From Erinaceus europaeus (lineage: Eukaryota; Chordata; Mammalia; Eulipotyphla; Erinaceidae): a stretch of 64,000 nt of DNA. Location of the stretch: positions 29,412,924 to 29,476,923 of the forward strand of contig NC_080176.1 of assembly GCF_950295315.1 (NCBI RefSeq), in the 5' to 3' direction. Each line of letters opens with the position of its first letter. The first letter of the stretch is position 1. The translations under genes were made by a program, and so were the position numbers. The notes below the pieces were generated by a model. It was not told the origin of the DNA. It saw only the letters and a program-made list of their open reading frames with translations, and did no database searches. Below, one piece after another: positions 10,877 through 20,942 of this stretch.

Positions 10877-11177
10877 GTGGCCAGGCGGTGGCATACCAGG
10901 TTAAGTGCACATAGTGCTAAGCACAAGGACCCACACAAGGATCCCAGTTCGAGCCCCCAGCTTCCCATCTGCTGAGAGGACGTTTCACAAGTGGTAAAGC
11001 AGTTCTGCAGGTGTGTATTTTTCTCTCTCCTTCTCTATCTCCTTCTCCTCTCTCAATATTTGTCTGTCCTAGTCAGTAAAATGAAATAAATGGCTGCCAG
11101 GAGAAGAGGATTTGTATTGCCATCCCTGAGCCCCAGTGATAACCCTGGAGGCAAAGAAAGAAAGAAGGAGAGAAAGA
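10877..11177 (+). mobile_element. SINE-A/B hybrid
   Basis: The head is SINE-B-like (GGTTAAGTGCACATAGTGC, B box CAGTTCGAGCCCCCAGC) but the CAACAA region is absent. The body passes directly from GTCTGTCCTAGTCAG to the SINE-B terminal block (GCTGCCAGGAGAAGAGG ... CCCCAGTGATAACCCTGGAGGC). This looks like a shorter SINE-B variant that predates gain of the CAACAA segment, or lost it. Confidence 0.8.
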
Positions 11178-11291
11178 CCTCAGTACCACCAAGGAGGAGG
11201 TGCTTGTGACTGAGTAGAAGTGAAGGCATCCAGGTGGCTTCTGACTGCCATCGCCCCTCCCTTGCTTGGAATAAGCTCCAGAGAGGAGTCC

Positions 11292-11294
<3 letters not shown>

Positions 11295-11341
<47 letters not shown>
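11295..11341 (+). repeat. (AC)n microsatellite
   Basis: About 23 uninterrupted AC units. Confidence 0.97.
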
Positions 11342-11343
<2 letters not shown>

Positions 11344-11427
11344 CACAGTGCAGGCTGGCTGTGGACAGATGCACCATTGATGGAAGGAGGCCAATCCCCA
11401 CAGCATCATATGACAGGGATTTAAAAA

Positions 11428-12693
11428 CAATTTTCTATTAGTGATTTAATAATGATGAACATGATTAACATGATTGTAAGGTAACGGGGGTACAATTCCA
11501 CACAGTTCCCACAACCAGAGTTCCATGTCCCATCCCCTCCATTGGAAGCTTCCCTGTTACTTATCCCTCTGGGAGTATGGACCAAAGATCTTTATGGGCT
11601 GCAGAAGGTGGGGAGGTCTGGCTTCTGTAATTGCTTCTCCACTGGACATGGACGTGGGCAGGTTGATCCACACTCCCAGCCTGTTTCTATCTTTCCCTAG
11701 TGGGGCAGGGCTCTGGGGAGCTTCCACCCTGGGAAGTCAGGATGGCTTCATGATAGCATCTGCAACTTGGTGGCTAAAAAACATTAAGATATAAACCAGA
11801 ACAAACTTTTTAATAATCATGAACCTAAAAGTGAAATATAACAGATGAGATTTGGGGACTTCATGTTGGAAGAAGCTAGGAAGTCTATTTTAGAGGTGTT
11901 CCACAGGACCCATGACTAGTTATTTTTGCCTGAGCCTGATAGCTAACATGCAGCTGGACTAAAAGTATTGTCTTGGAAGATGGTGTCAGAGTTGAGAATA
12001 GGGCTAGAAAGCTGGATTAGGGGAAAGTAGCTCCTAAATATGGGGAAAGTATATAAATATTGTTAACTGTTAACACCATCGATCTGACCTAGGGCCCATG
12101 TCTATTCATATTTAGCATAAGAGCCTGTGTAACCTCTGCATCCTGTCAGTCTGAGCTCACATTCCATGGTCACACCTAGGAACATTCCAGGCTGCATTCA
12201 TTTCAGGACCAGTCTTCCTCAAGTGGCAGAGTAGGCTGACCTGACCTCCCATCAGAGAGTGGGGCAATTCTTATCATCATTGTTCTACAGTAAGGGTAAG
12301 GTCCTGGAGAGGCCCACAGGAGGGCTTATGTAATGTTCCTGATGGAAGTGACCAGTGATAGTGGAGAGAGGGATCTGTTAGAGGTTTAGGCTCATCATAT
12401 CTTTTTTTTAAATGTTTTTTTATTTGTTATTGGACAGAGACAGAGAGAAATTGAGAGAGAAGGGGGAGATAGAGAGGAAGAGAGACAGAGAGACGCCTGC
12501 AGACCTGCTTCACTGCCTGTGAAGTGACTCCCTTGCAGGTGGGGAACCGGTGGCTCGAACCAGGATCCTAACCAATCCTTGTGCTTTGCGCCACTTGCGC
12601 TTAACCCTCTGCGCTACCACCTGACCCACAGGCCCATCATATCTTTGTGGGATTCCGAGGATTTGCTGACTAGGGTCCTGAGTGATGGGGTAT
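11428..12693 (-). mobile_element. Family X, longest copy (about 1.1 kb), interrupted by SINE-B
   Basis: The plus-strand view begins at the family 3' end (TATTAGTGATTTAATAATGA) and continues through CCCACAACCAGAGTTCC, TGGCTTCTGTAATTGCTTCTCC, AACTTGGTGGCTAAAAAACAT, GCCTGTGTAACCTCTGCATC and GAGAGGGATCTGTTAGAGGT to CCATCATATCTTTGTGGGATTC. It is colinear with 23960-24880. SINE-B sits at 12403-12628. The sequence has no long frame and no homology I recognise. Confidence 0.8.
12403..12628 (-). mobile_element. SINE-B, lacking terminal block
   Basis: Poly(T) 12403-12422, body complement, GTGGCTCGAACCAGGATCC B-box complement, head GCGCTACCACCTGACCC. Family X resumes on its right with a repeat of the CATCATATCTTT motif (12394-12405 and 12635-12646), a probable target duplication. 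Confidence 0.9.
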
Positions 12694-12701
12694 CATGACA
12701 T

Positions 12702-13036
12702 GTATTTATTTATTTATTTATTTGCTTCCAGGGTTATTGCTGGGGCTTAGTGCCTGCACTATGAATCCACTGCTCCTGGAAGCCATTTTTTTCCTTTTGT
12801 TGCCCTTGCTGTATATCATTGTTGTTATTGCTGCCATTGTTGTTGGATAAGACAGAAAGAAATGGAGAGACAAGGGGAAGACAGAGAGAAGAGAATGATA
12901 GACACCTGCAGACCTGCTTCTCTGCTTGCGAAGCGACCCCCCTGCAGGTGGAGGCCGGGGTTCAAACTGGGATCCTTGTGCCAGTCCTTGCACTTAGCGT
13001 CATGTGCGCTTAACCCACTATGCTACAGCCCGGCCC
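12702..13036 (-). mobile_element. SINE-B, full-length, with target duplication
   Basis: (TTTA)n, the terminal block CTTCCAGGGTTATTGCTGGGG, TTGTTGTT region, body and the head complement CTACAGCCCGGCCCC. Flanks CATGACATGT (12694-12703) and CATGACAGGT (13037-13046) are a 10-bp target duplication with one difference. Confidence 0.93.
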
Positions 13037-13046
13037 CATGACAGGT

Positions 13047-13430
13047 GTTTTTATGGTCTGGGATAGTAGGCTGGGCTGGTTGACAATTTCTATTTGCAGA
13101 CCCCAAGCCACAGCTCAGTGACCAGGGACACTTCCTTTAAAGGTGATTGCTCAGAAAGAGGCAATCATTAGAGTCTCACAGAGCAGTAATTACAAATGCA
13201 GAAAAGGTTAGCATGGAGGTGGATTTTATCACTGTAATAAAAAAGAAGATTACAGTGGGGGCTTAAAACATGTCCCACTAATTAGTTCCATTAAAGGTTA
13301 CTGTCTGAGATGAAAGACAGGTTGGCTGGGAAAAAGAAATCAAGCTGAAAGACAGACTCTGGAATCTGGCCTGTGGCTGGTGTTTATGCTGTACGTCTCA
13401 ACAGCAAGTCATTATAGTAACAATCAGAGC
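13047..13430. other. Unique sequence
   Basis: No repeat or gene recognised. AT-rich stretches with ATTAG and TAATTA-type words occur at 13160-13300. Confidence 0.5.
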
Positions 13431-13431
13431 C

Positions 13432-13660
13432 CAAGGGACTTAGCAGTAGTACACGTGTTTGAACACACACATGTTACGGTGAGCAAGGATCCGGGTTCAA
13501 GTCACTGCTTCTCACCTGCTGGGTAGAAGCTTCACAAGTGGTGAAGCAGGACTACAGATGTCTCTATGTTTCTCTCTCTATCTCTCCCTCCCCTCTTGGT
13601 TTCTTTCTTTCTCTGCCTCTATTCAATAAATATTAAATAACTTTTTAAAATAAAAAAAAG
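13432..13660 (+). mobile_element. SINE-A
   Basis: AGTAGTACACGTGTTTGAAC head, GGGTTCAAGTCAC B box, TTCACAAGTGGTGAAGCAGG, then TTCAATAAATATTAAATA tail. Confidence 0.87.
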
Positions 13661-13878
13661 TGGGGTCAGGTGGTAGTGTACCTGGTTGAGCACACACATA
13701 TTACAGTACACAAGGACCAAGGCTCAAGCTCCCAGTTGCCACCTGCAGGGAGAAAGCTTCATGAGTGGTGAAGCATGGCAGCATGTGTCTCTCTATCTCT
13801 CTCCCTCTCCATCTCTCCCTTCCTCTCAATTTCTGGCTGTCTCTATCCAATAAATAAAGATATTAAAATTAAAAACAA
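13661..13878 (+). mobile_element. SINE-A
   Basis: GGGGTCAGGTGGTAGTGTACC head through ATGAGTGGTGAAGCATGGC to CCAATAAATAAAGATATT. It lies in tandem directly after another SINE-A. Confidence 0.9.
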
Positions 13879-14104
13879 ATGAACAAGCTTCCAGAAGTCA
13901 TGGCTTCTGGTTATTAAGAATGATACTTTGTGCAATTGGACAACTTTACATTAGTCACAAGATTTTGGCTTTTGTCCTCTCCATCCTGCTTTACTTTTTA
14001 ATGTGCCATCTTGGTTTTTATATAACTTGATGCCTTCCATCATGGGTTGGGGGGGAGGGAGTGTCGTTTGGGGGAAGGGAGCTGCCAACATGACCAGAAT
14101 GAGT

Positions 14105-14776
14105 GGGGCATTATGCTATTCCACTGCAGAATACTGTGCCCCAGTATGGTTCCGTAGCCCCCATGTCCACTTGGTCGATTCCAAATTATACTCCTCCATG
14201 AGGATAATTTCTGGAACCATCCGTTCCACCCCGGTTCCATGGCTGCCAGTTCTTAACAACATCGCCCCGCCAGATATTCGTCGGGATGCGGCATCATCTA
14301 AGTTCATTTCCCACGTCTACGCTCGACCAGACCTGCCAATATACGCGGATATCTTCGCCCACCCTGTTCAACGCTTGACGTCTCGTCATCCAATCTGGTC
14401 CCCTCCGCCTACACTGAACTTCTCTGTTCCAGTCTCTTGGAAACAGAGTTGGCAGTCAGCTGAGGTAAAGAACAAACACCTCATCACAGACCCCTGCAAG
14501 CGTCAACCCGGCTTTGACCTAGCACGTTATGATTGGGCCCTCCTCAATCGCTATCGAACAGGCCATGGCCGGTGTGCCGCTATGTTCCATCGCTGGGGAG
14601 CCAGAGACGACCCGAACTGCCCCTGCGGCTCCAGACAGACTATGACCCACATAGTCAACGACTGCCACCTCTCCAGATTCAAAGGAGGTCTCGAAACTTT
14701 ACATCAGGCTCAACCTGATGCTGTTGAAAGAAGGGCAAATGCTAGAAGAAGAAGAAAAGTGGGGACAATATTGTGA
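14105..14776 (+). pseudogene. C-terminal fragment of the element's polyprotein, open frame
   Basis: The frame is open from the truncation point to a stop at 14774-14776 and carries the post-RT region: AEYCAPVWFRSPHVHLVDSK, SWKQSWQSAEVKNKHLITDP, then NCPCGSRQTMTHIVNDCHLS, a C-x-C-x7-H-x4-C block, and FKGGLETLHQAQPDAV. The last residues differ from copy 3 because the 10-bp loss shifts the frame. The ATG at 14003 lies in unrelated upstream DNA, so no translated product is implied. Confidence 0.85.
14107..14757 (+). mobile_element. RTE/Jockey-like non-LTR element, copy 2 (5'-truncated)
   Basis: It matches 35495-36150 of the near-full-length copy; by my reading about 17 substitutions and one single-base gap in about 620 aligned bases, plus loss of about 10 bp (CTGGCTACGG) at 14726. 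The 3' end is GCTAGAAGAAGAAGAAA, the same AGA-trinucleotide tail. AGTGGGG at 14102-14108 and 14758-14764 is a candidate 7-bp target duplication, partly overlapping the element start, far shorter than that of copy 3. Confidence 0.92.
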
Positions 14777-15029
14777 GAAAGCCAGCAGCCATGGGGCCAT
14801 GCTAGCTGCAAGGTGGGGAATCACACCTGGTCCCCTGCCCTCCCCCTTGGTTCTCAGTCTATGATTTTTAATGGAAAAAAAAAAAACTCACCAAGCAATC
14901 CCTCTGTGGTTTCCTGCTCAATCATTTAGAATAAATAAAGGGAATAAAACAAGACAGAATTCTGCTGTTAAACATTAATGCTGCTTGGAGAAGTTTGCCT
15001 GTGATGTTTTCTTTTCTCTTTCTTTTGTA

Positions 15030-15233
15030 AAAATATTGTATTTATTTACTTTGGCTAGAGACAGAAAAATTTAGAGGAAAGGGGAGATAAAATGGAAGAG
15101 ATGATGATGATGATGAGAGAGAGAGAGTGAGAGCAAGCACTGCAACCCTGTTTCACCACTTATAAAACTTAGCCCCTGCAGGTGGGGGCTGGGGTCTTGA
15201 ACCCAGGTCCTTGTACATACCACTGCCCAGCCC
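15030..15233 (-). mobile_element. SINE-A
   Basis: TATTTATTTACTTTGGCTAGAG to the head complement ACCACTGCCCAGCCCC, with a private (GAT)n/(GA)n expansion at 15100-15128. Confidence 0.85.
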
Positions 15234-15303
15234 CTTCATATGATACTTTCAATTATCAATAAAGCTTCACGATCTGCCTCTGCAAGCCTCTCCTTTCCAT
15301 TCT

Positions 15304-15619
15304 TCCTCCCTTTTTCCTTCCTTCCTTCCTTTCTTCTTTTCTTTCTTTTGCCACCAGGGTTATCACTGGGGCTTAGTGCCTGCATGATGAATCTATCATT
15401 CCTTATGGCTCTCTCTCTCTCTCTCATCTTTTCTCTTATTTTATATAGACAAGGAGAAATTGAGAGGGGAGGCAGAGATAGATAGATATAGAGAAAGAGA
15501 CACCTGCAGTACTGCTCATGAACCTCCCCTCCCCTGCAAGTGGGGACTGGGGGCTTGAACATGGGTCCTTGTGCATGGTTATGTGTACACTCTACTGGGT
15601 GCACCACTGCCCAGGCCCC
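15304..15619 (-). mobile_element. SINE-A/B hybrid with CT-rich tail
   Basis: CT-rich tail (15304-15348), the SINE-B-like terminal block GCCACCAGGGTTATCACTGGGG, then a SINE-A-like body ending at GTGCACCACTGCCCAGGCCC. Same hybrid layout as 10877-11177 and 29505-29795. Confidence 0.8.
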
Positions 15620-16180
15620 TCAAAGCCTTTCCTGTGAGGAGGAGTAGGAAGGTCAGGCTGTGTGAGCACCAACAACCCCATTTCCATACCTCACCTCTGA
15701 AGGCATCAGGGGAGATACTGACCTATCAACGTGATCCTCCCAAGAGAAGACTAGCAGGATGGCTCGTTGCCTTGGTGCCACAACAGAACCTCTGCTGGGG
15801 CATCTAATGGTATGTTCATTCGTTGATTCTCTCCTGCTGGAGTTGGGTTTGGACGTAGTGGGTGGGAGCTGAGTGTGGACGGTGGAGATGGGGGAGCAGC
15901 AAAGGCAGCTTCTGAGAAAGAAATCCAGAGGCCTGGGCAGCCTGGCACAGGGCTGCCAAGGAAAACAGTACAGAAGGCAGAGAATGTGGTTGCTCAGGAA
16001 CTATCAGGTGTCCCTGATTTGTTTCCACAGCCCTACAAGCCCAAAACTGCACTTAGGAAGACAGACATCCTAGCAGGGCCACTACATCCCTGTTCCTTGG
16101 TTGCGCTTCCTTTAGATGCCCCAATATGAAAATAGAGAGCAGATTCCATAAGTGTGTTAGCAGGACGGACAGGCCTACTT
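15620..16180. other. Unique sequence
   Basis: No repeat family recognised. Overlapping short frames on both strands (15816-16129) lack splice-site context or codon bias I could defend. It could be intronic or intergenic. Confidence 0.45.
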
Positions 16181-16194
16181 GTATGAGCATGTTA

Positions 16195-16425
16195 AAATGT
16201 TTTCATTCTTTTTATTTCAGATGTATATATACAGAGAAAGTGAGACATCACAGCACCACTCCACCATCCTTGAAGCTTTTCTTGTGCTGTCCATGGTACT
16301 GAGAGAGGAGAGACCCCACAGCCCTGCCCCACCATCCATGGAGCTTCCTGGGTGCTGCCCATGGTGATGCCACATGGTGCTGAGGCTCAAACCTAAGGCT
16401 TTGCACCTCCTGATGGTCCTAGCAC
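16195..16425 (-). mobile_element. SINE-D (older tRNA-like family)
   Basis: The plus-strand view shows the same blocks as 26660-26960: CACAGCACCACTCCACCATCC, CTGTCCATGGTACTGAGAGAGG, CCTGGGTGCTGCCCATGGTG, ATGTGGTGCTGAGGCTCAAACC. The last is a possible B-box complement. Diverged. Confidence 0.6.
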
Positions 16426-16439
16426 AGAGGGAGGGACAA

Positions 16440-16776
16440 GAGGCTGGAGAGTCATCTGGGGAGAGAGCCAGCTCAGGGATGGCAGAGACTGCTATAGCTT
16501 CTGTGAAACTCCTCTGGGGCCCTCATTTCTTACACAGGGAGGGCTCCTGGACTCCATTCTGTAGTGCTTTGCACACACCAAAAGTTCACTTAACCAATTG
16601 CCCAGGAGAATAGTCTTGTGGTTACTTGAATCATCTGATTAACTGAGAGTTAATTAACCAAAAACCCTTTGCAGTTCAAACCAGGCTGTGGACATTCCCA
16701 TGCTTCTATGTTTTGGTTCATTCTTACCAGAATGAGATTAGGAAGGGGACAGAGTCCAGGGAGAAGAAGGGTGACC
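16440..16776. other. Unique sequence
   Basis: No repeat or exon recognised. Confidence 0.45.
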
Positions 16777-16899
16777 ATTTTTTTTAGAGGGGCCACTCTG
16801 TGTTGAAGCTTTCCTCCTGCAGGTGGAGACCAGGTCTTGAACCTGGGTCCTTGTGCAATATAACATGTACATTCAACCAGGTGCACCACCACCTAGCCC
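16777..16899 (-). mobile_element. SINE-A, 5' half
   Basis: CTTTCCTCCTGCAGGTGGAGAC, B-box complement TCTTGAACCTGGG, head complement GTGCACCACCACCTAGCCC. Truncated at the 3' side near TTTTTTTAGAGGGGCC. Confidence 0.85.
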
Positions 16900-16921
16900 T
16901 GCTCTTAATATAAATACCTGG

Positions 16922-17208
16922 TGAGGCCAGCAGGTGGCTCCCCCAGTAGAGTGCATGCTGTACCACGTGCAAGGACCCAGGTTGAACTCCCCTGCCCACC
17001 ACTTGGAAACACCATGCAAAGGGGAAGCTTCATGAGTGGTGGAGCAGTGCTGTCTGTGGTGCCTCTCCTTCTCTCTCACTTCTTCTCCAACTCTTACCAT
17101 CTATCTGAAAAGAAGAGTCTGTTGGGAGTGGAGGAATAGTGCAGGTGCAAAGAAAGCTCCAGTGATTACCCTGATGATAAAACAGAAAGAAAAAGAGGAA
17201 GGAAAGAA

Positions 17209-17242
<34 letters not shown>

Positions 17243-17245
17243 ACA
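16922..17245 (+). mobile_element. Diverged SINE-A/B hybrid with (GAAA)n tail
   Basis: GAGGCCAGCAGGTGGCTCCC head, AGGTTGAACTCCC B box, GGGGAAGCTTCATGAGTGG body, then a SINE-B-like terminal block GTGCAAAGAAAGCTCCAGTGATTACCC and an expanded GGAA/GAAA tail (17195-17245). Confidence 0.75.
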
Positions 17246-17375
17246 AAATTTAAGGGGGGGAAAAGAGAGAAAAAGAAACAATGAATCAAAGAGAGGAGGG
17301 CAGTGGGGCACCCACTTGAATGCACGTACTCTCCTTCCCTTTTCCCCTCCTTTATTCATCCCTCCCTCCCTCATT

Positions 17376-17700
17376 TCTTTCCTTCCTTCCTTCCTTCCTC
17401 TCTTCCTTCCTTCCTTCCTTGTTATCACTGGGTCTTCGCTGATCCTGAGTGACTTTTTCAGATAGAAACAGACTAAAAGAGAGAAGGAGGGTTGGAGGGA
17501 GAGGGAGAGGGAGTAGGAGAGAAGGAGAGAGAGAGGGAGAGAGGAGAGAGTGAGGGAGAGAGAGAGAGATATAGAGATAGAGATATATAGAGAGAGGAAC
17601 CCCAGTACTGAAGCTTCCCCTCAATACAGTGGGGGCTGGGCTTGAACCTGGGTCTCACACATGACAAAGTAGCGCACTATCCACTATTGTGTTGTCAGAG
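17376..17700 (-). mobile_element. SINE-E with (TTCC)n tail
   Basis: TTCC repeats, GTTATCACTGGGTCTTCGC block, a long GA-rich body with (GA)n expansions, then CAGTACTGAAGCTTCCCCTC, AATACAGTGGGGGCTGGGC and TTGAACCTGGGTCTCACAC. The same 5' blocks recur at 23050-23180. The head complement (GCACTATCCACTATTGTG) resembles an inverted A box. Confidence 0.65.
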
Positions 17701-17868
17701 TAGTCATGATTGTAGATTTCTATGAAAAACAAATGTGTCGTTTTTCTGTTAAAAAAGTTGCCAGCCCTTTTGCTGCCTTTGTACCTCCAGCAGATGAGAA
17801 GAAATCACCTCAGCCACCACACACACTAAATCAAGTCTTAGTTTGGCTAAACTTTTGACACCATCTTC

Positions 17869-17908
<40 letters not shown>

Positions 17909-18840
17909 TTTTGGAATGAAAAGCACAGTTTCTTCCACTTGGAATGCTAGATTTACACTGCCTTCACTTCAAGAGTGAATAATTGGTGGGCTGGGGGCAT
18001 AGTAACATCAAACAAAAGAGTCCAGGGCTCCTGGGGTCCTTGGAAGGCTGCCTGAATCGATACTTACTCATGAATCTTGAGAGCGAATAGTTGAGCTGGG
18101 AAAGCATACAGATTTAGATGCCTCCTTGACCCCTCATTAATATCTGAAGCATAGGGACCCATGGGGGCCACCTCAGCCCACATGTTAACCAAGGGGCTTC
18201 GAGAAACAGTTTTGAAACAAACCAGAGAGCCTGAGATAGCCACTCCCTCAGAAGGTTATGCAAGGAAAAAAAAAATCAATCATCTTCATTGTTTCTGCTG
18301 CCAGGAGACATGTATTAAAAGTCTAATTGGAGCAGTTTTCTTCTTACTAACTGAACATACTGACTGAACTTGTCTGACTCCCATGTTCATGATCACTCTG
18401 CCCCCCTACCCCCCAGAGCAATTCCTTGCCCACTGTGATCCTCCCCAGGTGGGGAACACCTCTGCCCCTCCCCACTCTCCCCCTGCTCAGGAGTCAACCT
18501 GAACATTTGATTAATCTCAACACTTTGTAAAGTGTCAGAAGAGGTTTCCTGCCCCATGCCTCACATTTGCCCAAAGGGCCAGCCCTGACTGAGGCTCAAA
18601 TCACATCATCCATCACAATTTGCTCACAAAGTGCCTCCTGCCAACCCCCAGCCCCCAGCTGGAGCTACGAGAGCTGGAAGCTGGAAACCCAGTGGAAAAA
18701 GGATTCCAGTTCCGATGACTTACTTGAGCCCAGTGCTGTGGGCAAGCCAGTTGGTGGGTCCTGACTCTGGCTCACTGTGGGGGCTACGGACCTGTTTGAA
18801 GACTGAAATTCCAGTGACATTGTCATGGAAGCCATCTTCC
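17701..18840. other. Mostly unique sequence with a (CTTT)n tract
   Basis: Apart from (CTTT)n at 17868-17911, no repeat is recognised in about 1.1 kb. Short frames such as 18161-18367 lack support as exons. Confidence 0.45.
17868..17911 (+). repeat. (CTTT)n microsatellite
   Basis: About eleven CTTT units, followed by a T run. Confidence 0.97.
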
Positions 18841-18856
18841 AGCCTGGAGTACTGTT

Positions 18857-18915
18857 TCCTTCCTTCCTTTCATTTTCCTTCCTTCCTTCCTTCCTTCCTT
18901 CTTTCCTTTCTCTCA
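18857..18915 (+). repeat. (TTCC)n imperfect microsatellite
   Basis: CCTTCCTTCC runs broken by ATTTTC. Confidence 0.93.
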
Positions 18916-18966
18916 TTTGTCTTTAAAAAAAAATAAATATGTAGCTACAGCATCTCATGTTTTCCT

Positions 18967-19109
18967 TTTTAAAAAATATTTTATTTACTTTAATGGGAGA
19001 GATAGAGACCAGAGCATTGCTCAGCTCTGGCTTATAGTGGTGCTGGGATTGAACCTGAAACCTTAGAGCTTCAGACAGGAGAGTCCTTTTCATTATGCTG
19101 TCTTCCCCA
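18967..19109 (-). mobile_element. SINE-C
   Basis: AGAGCATTGCTCAGCTCTGG, TGGTGCTGGGATTGAACC (B-box complement), ATTATGCTGTCTTCCCC (A-box complement). Confidence 0.85.
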
Positions 19110-19198
19110 GCACCTTCTCCTTTTCATTTATTTGTAGAGCCAGAACCTCAGCAGTCCATGATTTTACCACTCCTGGGTCAATTATTTCATTCCACTAG

Positions 19199-19249
<51 letters not shown>
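19199..19249 (+). repeat. (AC)n microsatellite, followed by a SINE-D-like remnant
   Basis: About 25 AC units. Just downstream (19262-19340) CACAGTACTAGATAGAGC and TCCCATGTGGTGCTGTGTC resemble blocks of SINE-D, so the AC tract may have grown in its tail. Confidence 0.9.
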
Positions 19250-19251
<2 letters not shown>

Positions 19252-19655
19252 TAGAGAGAGAGGCCACAGTACTAGATAGAGCTTTCCCTGGTGCTGTAGT
19301 GCCTCCCATGTGGTGCTGTGTCTCTGATGCTTGGGAGGGGGCTTCTGATGGTCTGGAAAACCCATCCCCTAACCAAGGTCCCAAGAGATCACGCCCAGAC
19401 CTTACAGTGTAGCTTTCTGAATTGATTACCTGCTACCTCACCTCCTGCCTTCATCTTTCTCTCACAGAAGCAGTTAAATTGGAGAGGAGCTTCAGAGCAT
19501 GTGCTCTTTATGTTTTTTTTTTTTTTAGGGGGGGTAGTAGTGGCTAAAAGTAAGTTAGGTCCTGCACACTCCAGATGGTATTTGTTCTTCCATGTTAAGT
19601 AGATCCTTCCTTTGACTTCTTGTGGCAATCACTCTTAACATTTGTTCTGCTTTAC

Positions 19656-20022
19656 ATCTTAATGTTTTTCAGCCACTAAGTTGCAGATGCTCCCATGATG
19701 TCAGCCTGACTTCCTTGGGCAGACGACCTCACCGATATGTTCTAGAACCCCACCTTCCCAGACCCCTGACCCACTAGGGAAAGATAGAGACAGGCTGTGG
19801 CAGGCTGGGAGTATGGATTGACCTGCCAATGCCCATGTCCAGTGGAGAAGCAATGACAGAAGCCAGACCTCCCACCTTCTGCACCCCATAATGATCCTGG
19901 GTCCATACTCCCAGGAGGATAAAGAATAGGAAAGCTTCCAGTGGATGGGGATGGGATATGAGACTCTGGTGGTGGGAAATGTGTGGAATTTTCCCCCTCT
20001 TATCCTATGGTTTTGTCAATAT

Positions 20023-20026
<4 letters not shown>
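19656..20026 (+). mobile_element. Family X, 3' part (sense)
   Basis: It runs from TCTTAATGTTTTTCAGCCAC and AAGTTGCAGATGCTCCC through ACCCACTAGGGAAAGATAG, GGTCCATACTCCCAGG and CTGGTGGTGGGAAATGTGTGG to CCTATGGTTTTGTCAATA. This is the sense strand of the repeat seen reversed at 11428-12693. The internal stretch present at 8000-8300 is missing, so there are length variants. Confidence 0.78.

Positions 20027-20066
<40 letters not shown>
20027..20066 (+). repeat. (AT)n microsatellite at the 3' end of family X
   Basis: About 20 AT units located where the A/T-rich tail of family X should be. Confidence 0.95.
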
Positions 20067-20069
<3 letters not shown>

Positions 20070-20280
20070 GGACTGGGTGGTGGCACACCTGGTTGAGCGC
20101 ACATGTTACAGTGCTCAAGGACTTGGGTTCAAGCTCCTGGTCTCCACCTGCGGGAGGAAAACTTTATAAGTGGTGAAGCAGGGCTGCAGGTGTCTCTCCG
20201 TCTTCCTCTCTATCCCCCTCATCCCCTCTCAATTTCTGACTGTCTCTATCCAATAAATAAAGATAATAATAAAAAAACCC
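20067..20280 (+). mobile_element. SINE-A, well preserved
   Basis: GGGACTGGGTGGTGGCACACC, GGTTCAAGCTCC B box, CCACCTGCGGGAGGAAAACTT, GTGAAGCAGGGCTGCAGGTG, TCTCTATCCAATAAATAAAG and an A-rich tail. Confidence 0.93.
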
Positions 20281-20700
20281 AGAAACCCAGGATCCAGGAG
20301 GTGGTGCTTTTGTTGGAGTTTATAAAAGCAGTAGAATATTAGGTACACAACGATGGAGAACAGTCAGGAGAGAAAAGGCTGGCTAGATAGGACCTCTGAG
20401 TCTCTAAACTCAGTTTACCAGCCTTCAGCTAGGACACATGCCCAGGTCTCCGATGATGAGATAGAAACAGACACAGTCAAAGGCCATGCAGAAAACAGAG
20501 CCAACCTCTGCCAGTCGCTGGTTTAAGTAATCTCTCATACCCACAGTCCCTAGAGAGATTACATCCTCTGATATGCTAATTACATGCTTGGCCCACAGTT
20601 ACCACAAATCAATAAAATACAGTGTTTCCAACAAGAGAGAAAGGTTCAGGGCATCATTGGCCCAACTCTATGTTGGGGAGTGAACTCAGGACCTCAGGCC
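20281..20700. other. Unassigned sequence, possibly an old LTR
   Basis: Contains TTTATAAAAGC at 20320-20330 and AATAAA at 20609-20614, but termini and target duplication are not visible, so I leave it unclassified. Confidence 0.4.
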
Positions 20701-20715
20701 TGTAAGTTCAACTCT

Positions 20716-20930
20716 TAAAAAGAGAATGTGTGTGTGCGCGTGTGCGTGTGTGCATGTGCATGTGTGTGTGTGTGTGTGTAGTTTATTTATTACTGGATAG
20801 AGACAGAGAGAAATGAGAAGGGGGAGATAGAGAGGAAAAGAGACAGAGAGACACCTGCAGCCCTGCTTCACCACTTGTGAAGCTCTCCCCCTGTAGGTGA
20901 GGAGTGGGGGCTTGAACCCAGGTCCTCGCC
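20716..20930 (-). mobile_element. SINE-A with (GT)n-expanded tail and 12-bp target duplication
   Basis: SINE-A body and 5' end complement at 20780-20930. The tail position holds an imperfect (GT/GC)n tract (20727-20779). AAGTTCAACTCT at 20704-20715 and 20931-20942 are exact target duplications. This fixes the microsatellite inside the insertion. Confidence 0.9.
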
Positions 20931-20942
20931 AAGTTCAACTCT

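Noticed and set aside
14003..14776. A 257-codon frame as a host gene
   Set aside because: All recognisable residues belong to the inserted retroelement; the ATG is in unrelated upstream DNA.
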